From positions 283,758-323,620 of the forward strand of contig NZ_LODI01000001.1 in NCBI RefSeq assembly GCF_001468485.1: a stretch of DNA of 39,863 nucleotides. The letters run 5' to 3'. Positions 7,376-16,731 of the stretch are shown here, piece by piece; within the stretch, counting starts at the first letter, position 1; each line of letters starts with the position of its first letter. Origin of the DNA: Pseudoalteromonas sp. H71 (GTDB taxonomy: Bacteria; Pseudomonadota; Gammaproteobacteria; Enterobacterales; Alteromonadaceae). Below the pieces are notes generated by a model. It had not been told where the DNA came from. It searched no databases and was given only the letters and a program-made list of their open reading frames with translations. Both the position numbers and the translations under genes were made by a program.

Positions 7376-7436
7376 ATTGTAATTATTTATCAATTGATAA
7401 ATAATACTTATATATGTGGCCACATAAATTGTAATT
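7374..7436. promoter_or_regulatory. Direct repeats and second palindrome in the gcv-lysR control region
   Basis: AAATTGTAATT occurs at 7374-7384 and again at 7426-7436, start to start 52 bp, close to five helical turns, one on each side of the 24-bp palindrome. A separate 14-bp perfect palindrome, TATGTGG followed by its complement, lies at 7413-7426. These could be additional regulator sites, but only the symmetry and spacing are seen. Confidence 0.4.
7382..7405. promoter_or_regulatory. 24-bp perfect palindrome, probable LysR-type operator
   Basis: The left half, ATTATTTATCAA, is followed by its exact reverse complement. The core ATCAATTGAT fits the T-N11-A style sites of LysR-type regulators. 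Its centre is about 53 bases upstream of the predicted gcv start, where such regulators usually bind to activate, and 49 bases upstream of the divergent lysR ATG, where binding could autorepress. Confidence 0.65.
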
Positions 7437-7442
7437 TTAAAT

Positions 7443-8288
7443 ATGAAAAATATATCAACCGACAGTTTACGCACCTTTGTAATGATTGTAGATGTAGGCG
7501 GGTTTGCCAAAGCAGGCGACTTTTTAGGCCTTTCACAGCCTGCGGTAAGCTTACAAATAAAGCGCTTAGAAGATGTATTAGGTTATAAACTATTTAAAAA
7601 GCAAGGTCAGCGCCAAGTACTTAACCAGTACGGCGAACTATTATTGCCCATGGCAAAACAGATGATGCAATACAACGACGCCATTTTGCAGCAATTTACC
7701 TCAGAGAGCATTGCCGGAAAAGTACGCTTAGGCATACCGAGCGAATTTGCAGCGCGTATACTCCCTTCTATTATTGGCGACTTTGTGGCGCTTTACCCAG
7801 AGGTATCACTTGAAGTTAAATCGCGTTTAAGTAAGCATTTATTATCGGCTTCTAGGCAAGACCAATTTGATTTAGTTCTTGCGCTAAACGAGCAACTTAC
7901 CTCAAGTAAATTTCCTATTTTTATGCAAGACCAATTGGTATGGGTGGGCGATTTAAACCAAGCACAAAACCAAGTAGTTACCTTGGTAACCGCGCCAGAG
8001 GGATGCATTTATCGCCGCCGCGCTACCGATGCGCTTAAAAGTGCCGGCATAAAATACCGTATTGTATATAGTAACGCCGACTTAACTGGGCTTATTGCGG
8101 CTTTAAAAGAAGGGCTTGGCATTACAGTACTTGCAAAAAGTACCGTACCCAGTGAGCTTAATTACCAAGTACAAACTAAATACCTACCTGCACTGGGCGA
8201 CATTGGTATTAGCTTGGTTAAAAGTTCAGGTGAGTCTGAAAATGCGGTAGATAAGCTTGCTGAGTTTATTGCCTTGCGTTTAGGCTAA
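7443..8288 (+). CDS. LysR-family transcriptional regulator, likely regulator of the gcv operon
   Basis: A 281-residue DNA-binding regulator. The winged helix-turn-helix is at residues about 5-64 (SLRTFVMIVDVGGFAKAGDF, then LGLSQPAVSLQIKRLE) and an effector-binding domain follows from about residue 92 (GKVRLGIPSEFAARILP). It is slightly shorter than most members, with a compact second half. It is transcribed away from the gcvT-like gene, with 126 bases between start codons that hold a palindrome and a good gcv promoter. Divergence from the target is typical of this family. Enterobacterial GcvA is also a LysR protein, but the sequence looks closer to LrhA-type members, so calling it GcvA would be unsafe. 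The effector is unknown; glycine or a folate intermediate is inference. Confidence 0.85.
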   Translation: MKNISTDSLRTFVMIVDVGGFAKAGDFLGLSQPAVSLQIKRLEDVLGYKLFKKQGQRQVLNQYGELLLPMAKQMMQYNDAILQQFTSESIAGKVRLGIPSEFAARILPSIIGDFVALYPEVSLEVKSRLSKHLLSASRQDQFDLVLALNEQLTSSKFPIFMQDQLVWVGDLNQAQNQVVTLVTAPEGCIYRRRATDALKSAGIKYRIVYSNADLTGLIAALKEGLGITVLAKSTVPSELNYQVQTKYLPALGDIGISLVKSSGESENAVDKLAEFIALRLG

Positions 8289-8485
8289 TAAAACACACAC
8301 TCAACTTTATACCTAGCGTCACGATTACAAAACAATACAAAAGATATAAAAAAGTTAATTAAGTTACATAATATATGTTTTTAGTTCTAAAAAAATGAAT
8401 AGTTTTATACTAAATAATATTGATTCGCATTCGTTAACGTGTTCAAATTACGCAAATTCAGATAATCAACGTGATTAGGACAAAA
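8289..8485. other. AT-rich upstream region of the TonB receptor gene
   Basis: 197 bases between the LysR stop and the receptor start. It contains a possible -10 TATACT at 8406-8411 without a convincing -35, and an imperfect Fur-box-like stretch around 8413-8431. No terminator hairpin was recognised after lysR. Confidence 0.3.
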
Positions 8486-10642
8486 ATGAACCCTAAGTTT
8501 TTAGTATCTACTCTTGCAACTGCGGTTGCTTTGTCTTTTACAGCCACTGCAATGGCTAAAGACACCAGCGATAAAGAACAACGCTTTGAACAAATTACAG
8601 TTATTGGCTCACAGCAAGCTATAAACGACATTCCTGGTTCGGCTACTTTTATCTCTGACGAAGAACTTCAAAAATTTGAGTTTACCGATATTTCGCGTGT
8701 TTTAGCGTCTGTTCCGGGTGTTTACGTTCAAGAAGAAGATGGCTACGGCCTTCGCCCTAACATTGGTATGCGCGGTACTGGTACCGGCCGTAACGATAAA
8801 ATTTCTGTAATGGAAGATGGTGTATTAGTCGCACCTGCGCCTTATTCCGCACCTTCTGCTTATTACTTCCCTACTATGGGTCGTATGGAAACAATAGAAG
8901 TATTAAAAGGCGCGGCCTCTGTTAAGTACGGTCCTCGTACTACAGGTGGTGTTTTAAACTTACTTTCTCGTAGCTTACCAACCGAGCCAAATAGCTCTAA
9001 AGGTATGGTAGATGCAGCCCTTGGTAGCGATGGCTACTACAAAGGCCACGCATACTTTGGTAAAGAAAAAAACAACACGTCTGGCTTAGTTGAAGTATTT
9101 ACTTACGGCGCAGATGGCTTTAAAGAGCTTCCTGTTGGCAGCGACAACACGGGCTTTGAAAAAACAGATTTACTATTAAAATTTGGCCATACGTTTGGTC
9201 AAAACGATGCGCATAACATTGAGCTAAAAGTAAAATACTCTGACGAAACATCAGACGAAACTTACATGGGCTTAACTGACGAAGATTACAAAGCAAACCC
9301 AAATCGCCGTTACGCTGCATCACAAAACGATGAAATGAATACTCGCCACAATGCTTACCAACTAAACTACGCGTACCGCTTTGGCGAAGGCTACGAATTA
9401 CTTGCAACCGCTTACCTAAACGATTTTCATCGTAACTGGTATAAAGCAAGCAGTGTAGGCACAAGCACACTTGAACAATATAGCGATTTTGAAGCAAACC
9501 CAACAAGTGAAGGTATTGAAGGTATTGGTGTTAAAGCTAACAACCGTGATTACCAAGCAAAAGGCATTCAGTCTGAATTACATATTCCTGCAGGCGATCA
9601 CTACGTTACTGTTGGTGTGCGTTACCACGAAGACGAAATGGATCGTTTCCAATGGCAAGACACGTACACGCTTAATCAAGATCTAAGCATGACGCTTACA
9701 TCGCAAGGTATACCAGGCTCAGATAGCAACCGTGTAGACAGCGCTAAAGCAAGCACGTTATTTGTTCAAGACGAATGGACATTAGACGCGTTAGTTATTA
9801 ATGCGGGTCTTCGTTACGAAGACATTACCATTACACGTGAAGAGTGGTCTAAATCAGATCCAACGCGTAGCAATGGCTTAACTAAAGATATTTCGAACGA
9901 TACTGAAATTTTAGTGCCATCGTTAGGTGCCACTTACACACTTAACGACAACGTAACGTTACTTGCTGGTATTCAAAAAGGTTACGCTCCAGCGGCACCG
10001 GGTAATGCTGACCAAGAAGAAGAAGAAAGTGTAAACCTTGAGTTTGGTTCTCGCTTTAATATGGATGGCTTTAACGGTGAAGTGATTGCGTTTTTCTCTG
10101 ATTACGACAATATGCACGGTAACTGTACTGCGGCAGTAGGTTGTAGCGACGAGAACATTGGCGACCAATACAACTACGGTGAAGTAGAAGTGTCGGGTTT
10201 TGAATTTAGTGCGGGTCGTACATTTGCAACAGACGCAGCACAATTCCCAGTTAAATTAACGTACACATACACTGACTCTGAGTTTAAAAACACGTTTGAT
10301 TCAGAAATTTGGGGCTCAGTAGAAAAAGGCGACGCAATGCCTTACGTACCAGAAAACCAAGTTGCTTTATCGCTAGGCGCTGAGTTTGCATCGTTTGTTG
10401 TTAACAGCCAAATACGTTACGTGTCTGATTCTCATGCTGACCTTTCTGACTCAGGCTTAAATGCAATTGACAGTCGTGTAGTGTGGGATTTAGCAGCTAA
10501 ATACTTAATCGACGACAACCAAAAAGTATACTTAACGGTTGATAACCTGTTTGATAAAACGTACATCGCTAACCGTGCTAATGGCGGTATTCAGCCAGGT
10601 AAGCCTCGTAGTATTCAAATGGGCTACACATATAGCTTTTAA
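8486..10642 (+). CDS. TonB-dependent outer-membrane receptor, FecA-like
   Basis: Outer-membrane gated barrel for energised uptake of an iron chelate or similar ligand. The ATG at 8486 is chosen over the in-frame GTG at 8471 because AGGA lies five bases upstream; this gives 718 residues. There is a signal peptide (MNPKFLVSTLATAVALSFTATAMA), then the plug domain, with features typical of ferric citrate receptor FecA: LASVPGVYVQEEDGYGLRPNIGMRG and EDGVLVAPAPYSAPSAYYFP. The barrel ends in an aromatic residue (MGYTYSF). There is no N-terminal signalling (STN) domain, and no fecR or sigma-factor gene nearby, so surface signalling is not expected. Ferric citrate as ligand is an inference from similarity. 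It is a single-gene unit ending at a strong terminator. Confidence 0.88.
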   Translation: MNPKFLVSTLATAVALSFTATAMAKDTSDKEQRFEQITVIGSQQAINDIPGSATFISDEELQKFEFTDISRVLASVPGVYVQEEDGYGLRPNIGMRGTGTGRNDKISVMEDGVLVAPAPYSAPSAYYFPTMGRMETIEVLKGAASVKYGPRTTGGVLNLLSRSLPTEPNSSKGMVDAALGSDGYYKGHAYFGKEKNNTSGLVEVFTYGADGFKELPVGSDNTGFEKTDLLLKFGHTFGQNDAHNIELKVKYSDETSDETYMGLTDEDYKANPNRRYAASQNDEMNTRHNAYQLNYAYRFGEGYELLATAYLNDFHRNWYKASSVGTSTLEQYSDFEANPTSEGIEGIGVKANNRDYQAKGIQSELHIPAGDHYVTVGVRYHEDEMDRFQWQDTYTLNQDLSMTLTSQGIPGSDSNRVDSAKASTLFVQDEWTLDALVINAGLRYEDITITREEWSKSDPTRSNGLTKDISNDTEILVPSLGATYTLNDNVTLLAGIQKGYAPAAPGNADQEEEESVNLEFGSRFNMDGFNGEVIAFFSDYDNMHGNCTAAVGCSDENIGDQYNYGEVEVSGFEFSAGRTFATDAAQFPVKLTYTYTDSEFKNTFDSEIWGSVEKGDAMPYVPENQVALSLGAEFASFVVNSQIRYVSDSHADLSDSGLNAIDSRVVWDLAAKYLIDDNQKVYLTVDNLFDKTYIANRANGGIQPGKPRSIQMGYTYSF

Positions 10643-10650
10643 GTAATTGC

Positions 10651-10687
10651 TGAGTAAAACGGCTCGTTAGCTGAACCGTTTTACTCA
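10651..10687. repeat. Hairpin immediately after the TonB receptor gene
   Basis: TGAGTAAAACGG (10651-10662) pairs perfectly with CCGTTTTACTCA (10676-10687). There is no following T run, so it may protect the 3' end of the message rather than terminate; a standard terminator follows at 10714. Confidence 0.55.
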
Positions 10688-10713
10688 CGATATGCTAAGC
10701 AAATAATAGATAC

Positions 10714-10747
10714 AAAAAAGCCGAGATTATTTAATCTCGGCTTTTTT
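10714..10747. terminator. Bidirectional terminator between the TonB receptor and rlmB
   Basis: AAAAAAGCCGAGATTA (10714-10729) pairs with TAATCTCGGCTTTTTT (10732-10747), giving T runs on both strands. It serves the convergent receptor gene and rnr-rlmB operon. Confidence 0.92.
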
Positions 10748-10774
10748 AATGCTTAAGCTTTAAGCTAGGGCAAT

Positions 10775-11518
10775 TTAATTGTTTGCGTTACGTTGGCGTA
10801 ATACTTCAAATAAACAAATACCGGTTGCAACCGATACATTTAAGCTAGACACCGAACCTGCCATTGGAATTTTAACCAATACATCGCAATGCTCACGCGT
10901 TAAACGGCGCATCCCCTCGCCTTCTGCACCCATAACAATGGCCATTGGGCCTGTTAAGCTTGCATCAAATACGTGTGTATCGGTCTCGCCGGCGGTGCCA
11001 ACTACCCATACACCCGCGTCTTTAATTTCACGAAGCGTACGAGCAAGGTTAGTAACCTGAATAAGAGGGACTGTTTCAGCTGCGCCACACGCTACTTTAC
11101 GCGCTGTGCCGTTTAGTTTTGCCGACTTATCTTTAGGAACAATAATTGCGTGAACACCTGCCGCATCTGCACTACGCAGGCATGCACCTAAGTTATGCGG
11201 ATCGGTTATGCCATCAAGTACCAATAAAAATGGGGTTTCTTCACGGGCAATGATCACATCTAGATCTTTTTCGTTGTACGTTGGCGCCGCTTTTACGTTA
11301 GCAATAATACCTTGATGCTGTTCGTCTTTCGACTTGTTATCAAGCGCTTTACGCTGCATAAATTGTACTGAAATACCAAATTTACGTGCTTCATCAATAA
11401 TCGGTGTTAAGCGTTTATCATCACGGCCTTTAAGGGCGTAAATTTCTAAAAATCGCTCAGGCTCTTTTGCTAAAATTGCTTCAACAGAGTGAAAGCCAAA
11501 AATTAATTCATTACTCAC
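10775..11518 (-). CDS. rlmB: 23S rRNA (guanosine-2'-O-)-methyltransferase RlmB
   Basis: RlmB methylates the 2'-O of G2251 in the peptidyl-transferase region of 23S rRNA. The 247-residue protein has the N-terminal substrate-binding domain ([11 protein letters not shown]) and the SPOUT catalytic domain with its knot motifs: [31 protein letters not shown] and [18 protein letters not shown]. It starts with GTG at 11518; AGGAG lies about ten bases upstream, inside the end of rnr. Only five bases separate it from the rnr stop, so the two are co-transcribed, as in Escherichia coli. Confidence 0.97.
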   Translation of the reverse strand: MSNELIFGFHSVEAILAKEPERFLEIYALKGRDDKRLTPIIDEARKFGISVQFMQRKALDNKSKDEQHQGIIANVKAAPTYNEKDLDVIIAREETPFLLVLDGITDPHNLGACLRSADAAGVHAIIVPKDKSAKLNGTARKVACGAAETVPLIQVTNLARTLREIKDAGVWVVGTAGETDTHVFDASLTGPMAIVMGAEGEGMRRLTREHCDVLVKIPMAGSVSSLNVSVATGICLFEVLRQRNANN

Positions 11519-11523
11519 GTATT

Positions 11524-13965
11524 TTATGCTCCTGGGCTTGTACGTTTACGGGCATTTTTGCCTGGTCTTTTAGGCTTTTTAGCCGATTTCTTTTTAGGTT
11601 TTTTCTTTGTGGTGCCGTCGTTAGCTTTAACCGCCGACTTACCAGCAGCTTTGCCTTTACTAGCTGGCTTTTTTTTACCTTTGGGCTTGTCGTCTGACTT
11701 TTTGCCCGGTACTTTGCCTGCTTTTAACTGTGAGCGTACACTCTCTGGCGCTTTACCTTTTGGTCCACGACGGCGTGAATATCTATCTTGCGCTACATCG
11801 CCTTTGAGCACTAAGTTTATACGGCGATCGTCTAAACTAACTGAGGCAACTTGCACTGTCACTTTATCGCCAAGGCGGTAAACTTTATGTGTGTGCTCAC
11901 CTATTAGGGTATGTTTTGCAGCGTCGTGCTGGAAGTATTCATCACCTAAATTAGTAACATGAATAAGTCCGTCAATTTGTAAGTCGTCTAGGCGTATAAA
12001 CAAACCAAAATTAGTTACCGATGAAATAACCCCGTTAAACTCATCACCAACGTGGTCTTGCATAAACTCACATTTAAGCCAATCGGCTACTTCGCGAGTT
12101 GCATCGTCTGCACGGCGTTCGGTGGTTGAACACTGCTCGCCTAATTGATCTACTTCGTCGTCGGTATAAGCATACGCGCCTGATGTTTGTTGACCTTGTG
12201 CTTTTAGTACCGCTTTAATTGCACGATGCACAACTAAATCTGGGTAACGACGAATTGGCGATGTAAAGTGCGCATAAGCCGAAAGCGCTAAACCAAAATG
12301 GCCTATGTTATCTGGCTGGTAAACGGCTTGTTTCATTGAACGCAACAGCATAGTTTGAATAAGCTCGGCTTCTGGGCGCTCACCTAATTTAGCTAATACT
12401 TGGGTTATCTCTTTAGGGGTTGGTTCATCACTTAATGTGCTTTGAATACCAAGCTCAGTTAAAAACTGAGTAAAGTTACCTAGCTTTTCGCTGTCGGGCT
12501 CGTCATGTACACGGTAAAGTGCGCTGGCTTCGTGCTTTTCGAGTAACTTAGCCGCTGACACGTTGGCTAAAATCATACATTCTTCAATAAGTTTGTGCGC
12601 GTCGTTACGAATAACGGGCACAATAGACTCTATTTTACGCTGCGCATTAAATACAAAGCGTGTTTCGAGTGTTTCAAACTCAATAGCACCGCGCTCTTGA
12701 CGTGCTGATTTAAGCGCCATGTACATTTGCTGTAAGTCAGTTAAATGTGGCACTACGGCGGCGTATTCGTCGCGAAGCTTTTCGTCGTTTTGTAAAATGG
12801 CGTTGACTTTGGTGTACGTTAAACGCGCGTGCGAATTCATCACAGCTTCGTAAAATTTATAACCCGACAACTTACCTGCCGCTGATACGGTCATTTCAGC
12901 AACCATACATAAACGGTCTACTTTTGGATTGAGTGAACACAACCCGTTAGACAGTACTTTTGGCAGCATCGGAATAACTTGCTCAGGAAAATAAACTGAG
13001 TTACCACGTGCTATGGCTTCTTTATTTAATGGCGTGTTCATACCTACGTAATGCGATACATCAGCAATGGCAACCCATAAACGCCAACCGCCTGACTTTT
13101 TAGGCTCACAGTACACTGCATCATCGAAGTCGCGTGCGTCTTCGCCATCTATGGTTACAAGCGGTAAGTTACGTAAATCTACGCGGCCTTGTTTGTCTGC
13201 ATCTTCGACAAATTCGCCTAAGTGAGCCACTTGTGCGTCCACTTCTTCTGGCCAAACATGCGGAATATCGTGATTACGAAGGGCAACTTCAATTTCCATA
13301 CCAGGCGCCAAATGTTCACCCAGTACGTCAACAACTTTACCTACCGCGTTCATATTGCGGCTAGGGTTTTGAGTAATTTTAACCTGCACCATTTGGTTGT
13401 GGCGGGCACCGTTTTCGTTGCCAGGTAAAATCATGATGTCTTGCGTAATACGCGGGTCTTCAGCGACTACAACTGCAACACCATGTTCAACAAAGTAACG
13501 CCCTACAATAGGTGCGCGCTCGTTGGTAAGCACTTTAATAATGCGGGCATCGCATTTTGAGCCAGAGCCACGTTTTGTGCCTTTAGCTAGTACAATGTCG
13601 CCATGTAACACCATGTTCATTTGATGTTTGGCAATAAACCAATCTTTGTTCTCGCCTTCAACTTCTAAAAAGCCAAAACCGTCTCTGTGGCCTATTACTT
13701 TGCCTTTGGTTAAACCGGCTTCGTCAATAAGTGCATAACATTTAAATTTATTAAAATATAACTGACCATCGCGCTCCATGGCACGAAGGCGACGTTTAAA
13801 TGCAATTTGACGCTCTTCGTCATTCACGGCTAGTTCTTCGCATAACTGTGCGTAGTTAGCAGGTTTTGAACGCTCTTGAAGATGAGTAAGTATAAACTCA
13901 CGGCTAGGGACGGGGTTTTCGTACTTTTCTTGTTCTCGACTGAGATTTGGATCTTGGTTTGACAT
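11524..13965 (-). CDS. rnr: Ribonuclease R, 3'-5' exoribonuclease
   Basis: RNase R degrades structured RNA, including rRNA fragments and trans-translation products. In order, the 813-residue protein has an N-terminal helix-turn-helix region, two cold-shock domains (about residues 80-230), the RNB catalytic domain with [12 protein letters not shown] (metal-binding aspartates) and [16 protein letters not shown], and an S1 domain (about 640-725). It ends in a Lys-rich tail with KKKPASKGK and [15 protein letters not shown] stretches. The basic tail is typical and helps bind RNA and ribosomes. It is the first gene of an operon with rlmB. The upstream 200 bases presumably hold the promoter, but no clear boxes were identified. 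Confidence 0.97.
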   Translation of the reverse strand: MSNQDPNLSREQEKYENPVPSREFILTHLQERSKPANYAQLCEELAVNDEERQIAFKRRLRAMERDGQLYFNKFKCYALIDEAGLTKGKVIGHRDGFGFLEVEGENKDWFIAKHQMNMVLHGDIVLAKGTKRGSGSKCDARIIKVLTNERAPIVGRYFVEHGVAVVVAEDPRITQDIMILPGNENGARHNQMVQVKITQNPSRNMNAVGKVVDVLGEHLAPGMEIEVALRNHDIPHVWPEEVDAQVAHLGEFVEDADKQGRVDLRNLPLVTIDGEDARDFDDAVYCEPKKSGGWRLWVAIADVSHYVGMNTPLNKEAIARGNSVYFPEQVIPMLPKVLSNGLCSLNPKVDRLCMVAEMTVSAAGKLSGYKFYEAVMNSHARLTYTKVNAILQNDEKLRDEYAAVVPHLTDLQQMYMALKSARQERGAIEFETLETRFVFNAQRKIESIVPVIRNDAHKLIEECMILANVSAAKLLEKHEASALYRVHDEPDSEKLGNFTQFLTELGIQSTLSDEPTPKEITQVLAKLGERPEAELIQTMLLRSMKQAVYQPDNIGHFGLALSAYAHFTSPIRRYPDLVVHRAIKAVLKAQGQQTSGAYAYTDDEVDQLGEQCSTTERRADDATREVADWLKCEFMQDHVGDEFNGVISSVTNFGLFIRLDDLQIDGLIHVTNLGDEYFQHDAAKHTLIGEHTHKVYRLGDKVTVQVASVSLDDRRINLVLKGDVAQDRYSRRRGPKGKAPESVRSQLKAGKVPGKKSDDKPKGKKKPASKGKAAGKSAVKANDGTTKKKPKKKSAKKPKRPGKNARKRTSPGA

Positions 13966-14114
13966 TCACTATCTTGTTAGTTGGTTATAGAAGTATTTTA
14001 ACCCATATACGTAAAATGAGACAGGTAAAAGCACTTAATCTTTAAACAAAGCGCATTTATCGGCTATTTAGTTTTAGAAAACTTAGCGTACCGGGCCTTA
14101 ATGCGTGCTTAATT

Positions 14115-14150
14115 ATGCAGCTTAATTATGTCATTGTGATTAAGCTGCAT
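14115..14150. repeat. 12-bp stem hairpin after the enoyl-CoA hydratase gene
   Basis: ATGCAGCTTAAT (14115-14126) pairs perfectly with ATTAAGCTGCAT (14139-14150) with a 12-nt loop. It is 16 bases beyond the stop of the upstream minus-strand gene and lacks a T run. It may be a weak terminator or RNA end stabiliser ahead of rnr. Confidence 0.45.
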
Positions 14151-14165
14151 CCGTTAACTCAGTTA

Positions 14166-14903
14166 TTACTTAGTTTTATGCAAATTTTTGTACAACATTT
14201 TACTCACGTTATTGATAAAGGCAGGGTCTTCTTCTTTTATAGTGTGTAAAATGTGTTTATTCATTTGCGATTTGTTTTGAGCGTAAATCCAACGGTTTTT
14301 ATTAAACTGCGCTGCAAACTCATAAACGCCGGCTTGTAGTTCGTCGTTATCGTTAAATACCGCTTCTATTATGTTATTTTCAAACAGTTGTTGCGCGCCC
14401 ACGCGTTCACCCGTCATTGCTAGCCTATTAAAAAAGGTTTGCGGTATCGCTTTATTAATAATAGGAAACATAGACGGTACAAAAGGGACCAATACATCAA
14501 CCTCTGGAAAGCAAAAAAAGCCTTTGTCTGACTTCATAAATCTAAAGTCGCAGGCACAAGCCAGTACAGCACCATTACCATACGTATGGCCGTTAAGGGC
14601 TGCAATAACAGGCATAGGAAACGTAACAATACGTTGTAGTAACTGTGTTATTTGCAACATAAAGTCAGAAATAGCCGCTGGTAAAATGCTTGGATTTGCC
14701 ATCCACTCAAGGTCGATACCCAACGACCAGCTTTTGTCGCTTGCCGAAGTGAGCACAACCGAATGAATGCTTTTATCAGCCTCAATATGATCAAGGTGTA
14801 AATTAAATTCAGCCAAAAACGCTGGATTGTGTCGATTTTCTGCGGTGTTCATCGTTAATATTGCGACACTGTTTTTTACTGTTAAATCTATTAAGTTTGC
14901 CAT
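14166..14903 (-). CDS. Enoyl-CoA hydratase/isomerase family protein
   Basis: A 245-residue crotonase-fold protein. The two oxyanion-hole segments are visible: SWSLGIDLEW around residue 60, and NGHTYGNGAVLACACDFR around residue 105. The acidic residue of FPEVDV follows at about residue 130. Hydratases need two glutamates; here only the later one (in FPEVDV) is evident, which resembles delta3,delta2-enoyl-CoA isomerases. Which reaction it runs on acyl-CoA cannot be decided from sequence alone. The ATG at 14903 has GAGGG upstream. It stands alone between the two-component system and rnr, with no other fatty-acid genes nearby. Confidence 0.8.
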   Translation of the reverse strand: MANLIDLTVKNSVAILTMNTAENRHNPAFLAEFNLHLDHIEADKSIHSVVLTSASDKSWSLGIDLEWMANPSILPAAISDFMLQITQLLQRIVTFPMPVIAALNGHTYGNGAVLACACDFRFMKSDKGFFCFPEVDVLVPFVPSMFPIINKAIPQTFFNRLAMTGERVGAQQLFENNIIEAVFNDNDELQAGVYEFAAQFNKNRWIYAQNKSQMNKHILHTIKEEDPAFINNVSKMLYKNLHKTK

Positions 14904-15016
14904 TTAACCCTCTTTTAGCGCATTTTAAGCTTGTTTTAAGCGCTGTTCGTTTCTTTATTGTTATGGCTAATATAGTAAGGGTTTGTGTTAAATTTATAAA
15001 CCTTAATCACATGTGT

Positions 15017-15631
15017 TTATAACCACCCTTTTTGTTTAGCTATACGTGCTGCGTCGATTCGGTTTGTTGCATTAAGTTTGGCAATGGCATCTGACAAATA
15101 GTTACGCGTTGTGCCTTCACTTATAAATAACTGTGTGGCTATTTCGCTCGTTTTAAGGCCATCGCTTGCAAGCTTTAATGCTTTTCGTTCTTTGTCGGTA
15201 AGTGGGTCGGCGTCGTCTAGGGCGTTAATGGCAAGCTCTGGGTCAATTACCTTTTGACCTGGCATTACCTTTTTAAGCGCGTTGATTAGCTCGTCACTCG
15301 GAGCTTCTTTTAATATGAACCCTTTAACACCGGCACTTAACGAGCGCCTAATATATCCAGCGCGTGAAAACGTGGTCATGATCACCATTTTTATAGCCGG
15401 AAATTGCGTTGCTATTTTTTCGCTAAGCTCAATACCATTCATAGTAGGCATTTCTATATCGGTTAAAATAATATCTGGCATCGCATCTTCATCAAGCGCA
15501 TTAATAGCATTTAGGGCCTCTTGCCCGTTGCTTGCTTGGCCAATTACATCAATATTAAAATCTAGGCTAAGTAATGCACTAACAGCGTCACGCACTAGCG
15601 CTTGATCTTCCACTAAATATACTTTGATCAT
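15017..15631 (-). CDS. NarL/DesR-type response regulator
   Basis: A 204-residue transcription factor. The receiver domain (1-120) has the acidic pair ED at 8-9, the phosphoacceptor Asp58 in ILTDIEMP, the switch threonine in MTTFS and the lysine in ILKEAP. The C-terminal LuxR-type helix-turn-helix (about 140-204) has LTDKERKALKLASDGLKTSEIATQLFISEGTTRNYLSDAIAKL. Its ATG overlaps the kinase stop by four bases (ATGA), so it is translated with the kinase. Its output is probably regulation of a nearby or distant membrane or stress operon; no target can be read from this window. Confidence 0.93.
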   Translation of the reverse strand: MIKVYLVEDQALVRDAVSALLSLDFNIDVIGQASNGQEALNAINALDEDAMPDIILTDIEMPTMNGIELSEKIATQFPAIKMVIMTTFSRAGYIRRSLSAGVKGFILKEAPSDELINALKKVMPGQKVIDPELAINALDDADPLTDKERKALKLASDGLKTSEIATQLFISEGTTRNYLSDAIAKLNATNRIDAARIAKQKGWL

Positions 15632-16731
15632 TGTAAATCCTCAGATGAAATTGGCAGCGCTACGTTTAATGTAAAACGTTCGCCACAGGTAAACGTTGCA
15701 CTGCCTCCTATTTGCTCTGCCCGCTCTTTGATCCCATTTAAACCATTGCCTGCTTTAAGTGTGATGCAATGAGCATTATCTATCACTTCAATGAGTAGTT
15801 GCTGGGGTGTTTGTTTAATTGTTATTACACAGTTTTTAGTTGCACTATGGCGTAATAAGTTAGTAACTGACTCTTTAATTATTAAACTAGCAATGCCCTC
15901 TACCTTGGCAGGTAGCACAGATAACTTAACGTTAAACGTGACATTAAAGTCCTGCTCTAATAACCGTTGTTTTAACTGTGCAACTTGGCTTACTAGATTG
16001 AGCTCTTTTAAGTCGCTTACGGCATTGCGCACATCGCTAAGTAGCTGCCTTGCAAGGTCGGCTACTTGGGCTATTTCGTTATTAGCTTGCTCGTAGCGCT
16101 CACCTTGATTTAGTTTATTAGCCAGCTCGGCCTTTAATGCAATAGATGAAAGTGAGTGGCCTAAAATATCGTGTAGGTCACGCGCTATACGTTCTCGCTC
16201 AGCAATAGCAGCTAATTGCTCTAATTGGTTTGCGCTTTCTTGTTCACGTTTTTTATGTTCGCGCTCTCTTTTTGCTGCAATTCCATAACTAAATAAGGCG
16301 GCACATAATATTAATGCGACAGCCAAAAAGTACTGAAGCTTTCCCATATCGCTTAAATACGAACTTGCAAAAAGCGCGACTATAATGGCTAATGCAGCAT
16401 AAAACCGCTGCTTTTGGGTATAACTATACCCTGCCACATAGGCAACAAAACCATACAAAGTAGGTGTGCCAGAGGTAAAAAAAGTAGCGCTAAAACAAAT
16501 GGCCAGCAAGGCTAAAAATAAGGGAGTAATTTTTGTGTTATCGCAGTTAATTGCTTTTATGTACAAAATAATAAAAGCAATATAAAAAGCTAAACATAGA
16601 CTCATTTGGCTTTTTGTAAATTGGTCAAAATTAATAATTAATGGCAATAAATAAAAGCCTGTAAAAATTAAATGGCCATATTTCCAAAACGTTTTATCCG
16701 TTTGTTGAGAAAAGCTACTTAGCGAACTCAT
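15628..16731 (-). CDS. Sensor histidine kinase, HisKA_3/DesK type
   Basis: A 367-residue membrane kinase. Residues 18-155 are a run of hydrophobic segments (five or six helices) without a large outside domain, so the sensor is in the membrane, as in DesK-like kinases that respond to membrane state. A coiled coil follows, then the phosphoacceptor His187 in ERIARDLHDILGHSLSS. The HATPase_c domain has KESVTNLLRHS (N box) and GNGLNGIKERAEQIGG (G box). It overlaps the response-regulator ATG at its 3' end and the 56-codon gene at its 5' end, both by ATGA. Membrane fluidity sensing is only an inference from architecture. Confidence 0.92.
   Translation of the reverse strand: MSSLSSFSQQTDKTFWKYGHLIFTGFYLLPLIINFDQFTKSQMSLCLAFYIAFIILYIKAINCDNTKITPLFLALLAICFSATFFTSGTPTLYGFVAYVAGYSYTQKQRFYAALAIIVALFASSYLSDMGKLQYFLAVALILCAALFSYGIAAKREREHKKREQESANQLEQLAAIAERERIARDLHDILGHSLSSIALKAELANKLNQGERYEQANNEIAQVADLARQLLSDVRNAVSDLKELNLVSQVAQLKQRLLEQDFNVTFNVKLSVLPAKVEGIASLIIKESVTNLLRHSATKNCVITIKQTPQQLLIEVIDNAHCITLKAGNGLNGIKERAEQIGGSATFTCGERFTLNVALPISSEDLQ

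Noticed and set aside
6625-7442. Glycine riboswitch upstream of gcvT or of the gcvT-like gene
   Set aside because: The leaders are short (92 bases before gcvT, largely a terminator hairpin; about 24 bases after the predicted start before the gcvT-like gene), and I saw no tandem aptamer-like conserved segments. A covariance search would be decisive.
7443-8288. Naming the LysR gene gcvA
   Set aside because: Position fits, but residues look closer to other LysR subgroups and the length is shorter than GcvA; only the regulatory link to gcv is suggested.
8413-8431. Fur box upstream of the FecA-like receptor gene
   Set aside because: The best 19-bp window matches the consensus at only about 10 positions in AT-rich DNA. 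Plausible from function but not supported enough to annotate.
15628-16731. Naming the kinase desK (thermosensor)
   Set aside because: Only the architecture is similar. No fatty-acid desaturase gene is adjacent, so the specific name and stimulus are not supported.
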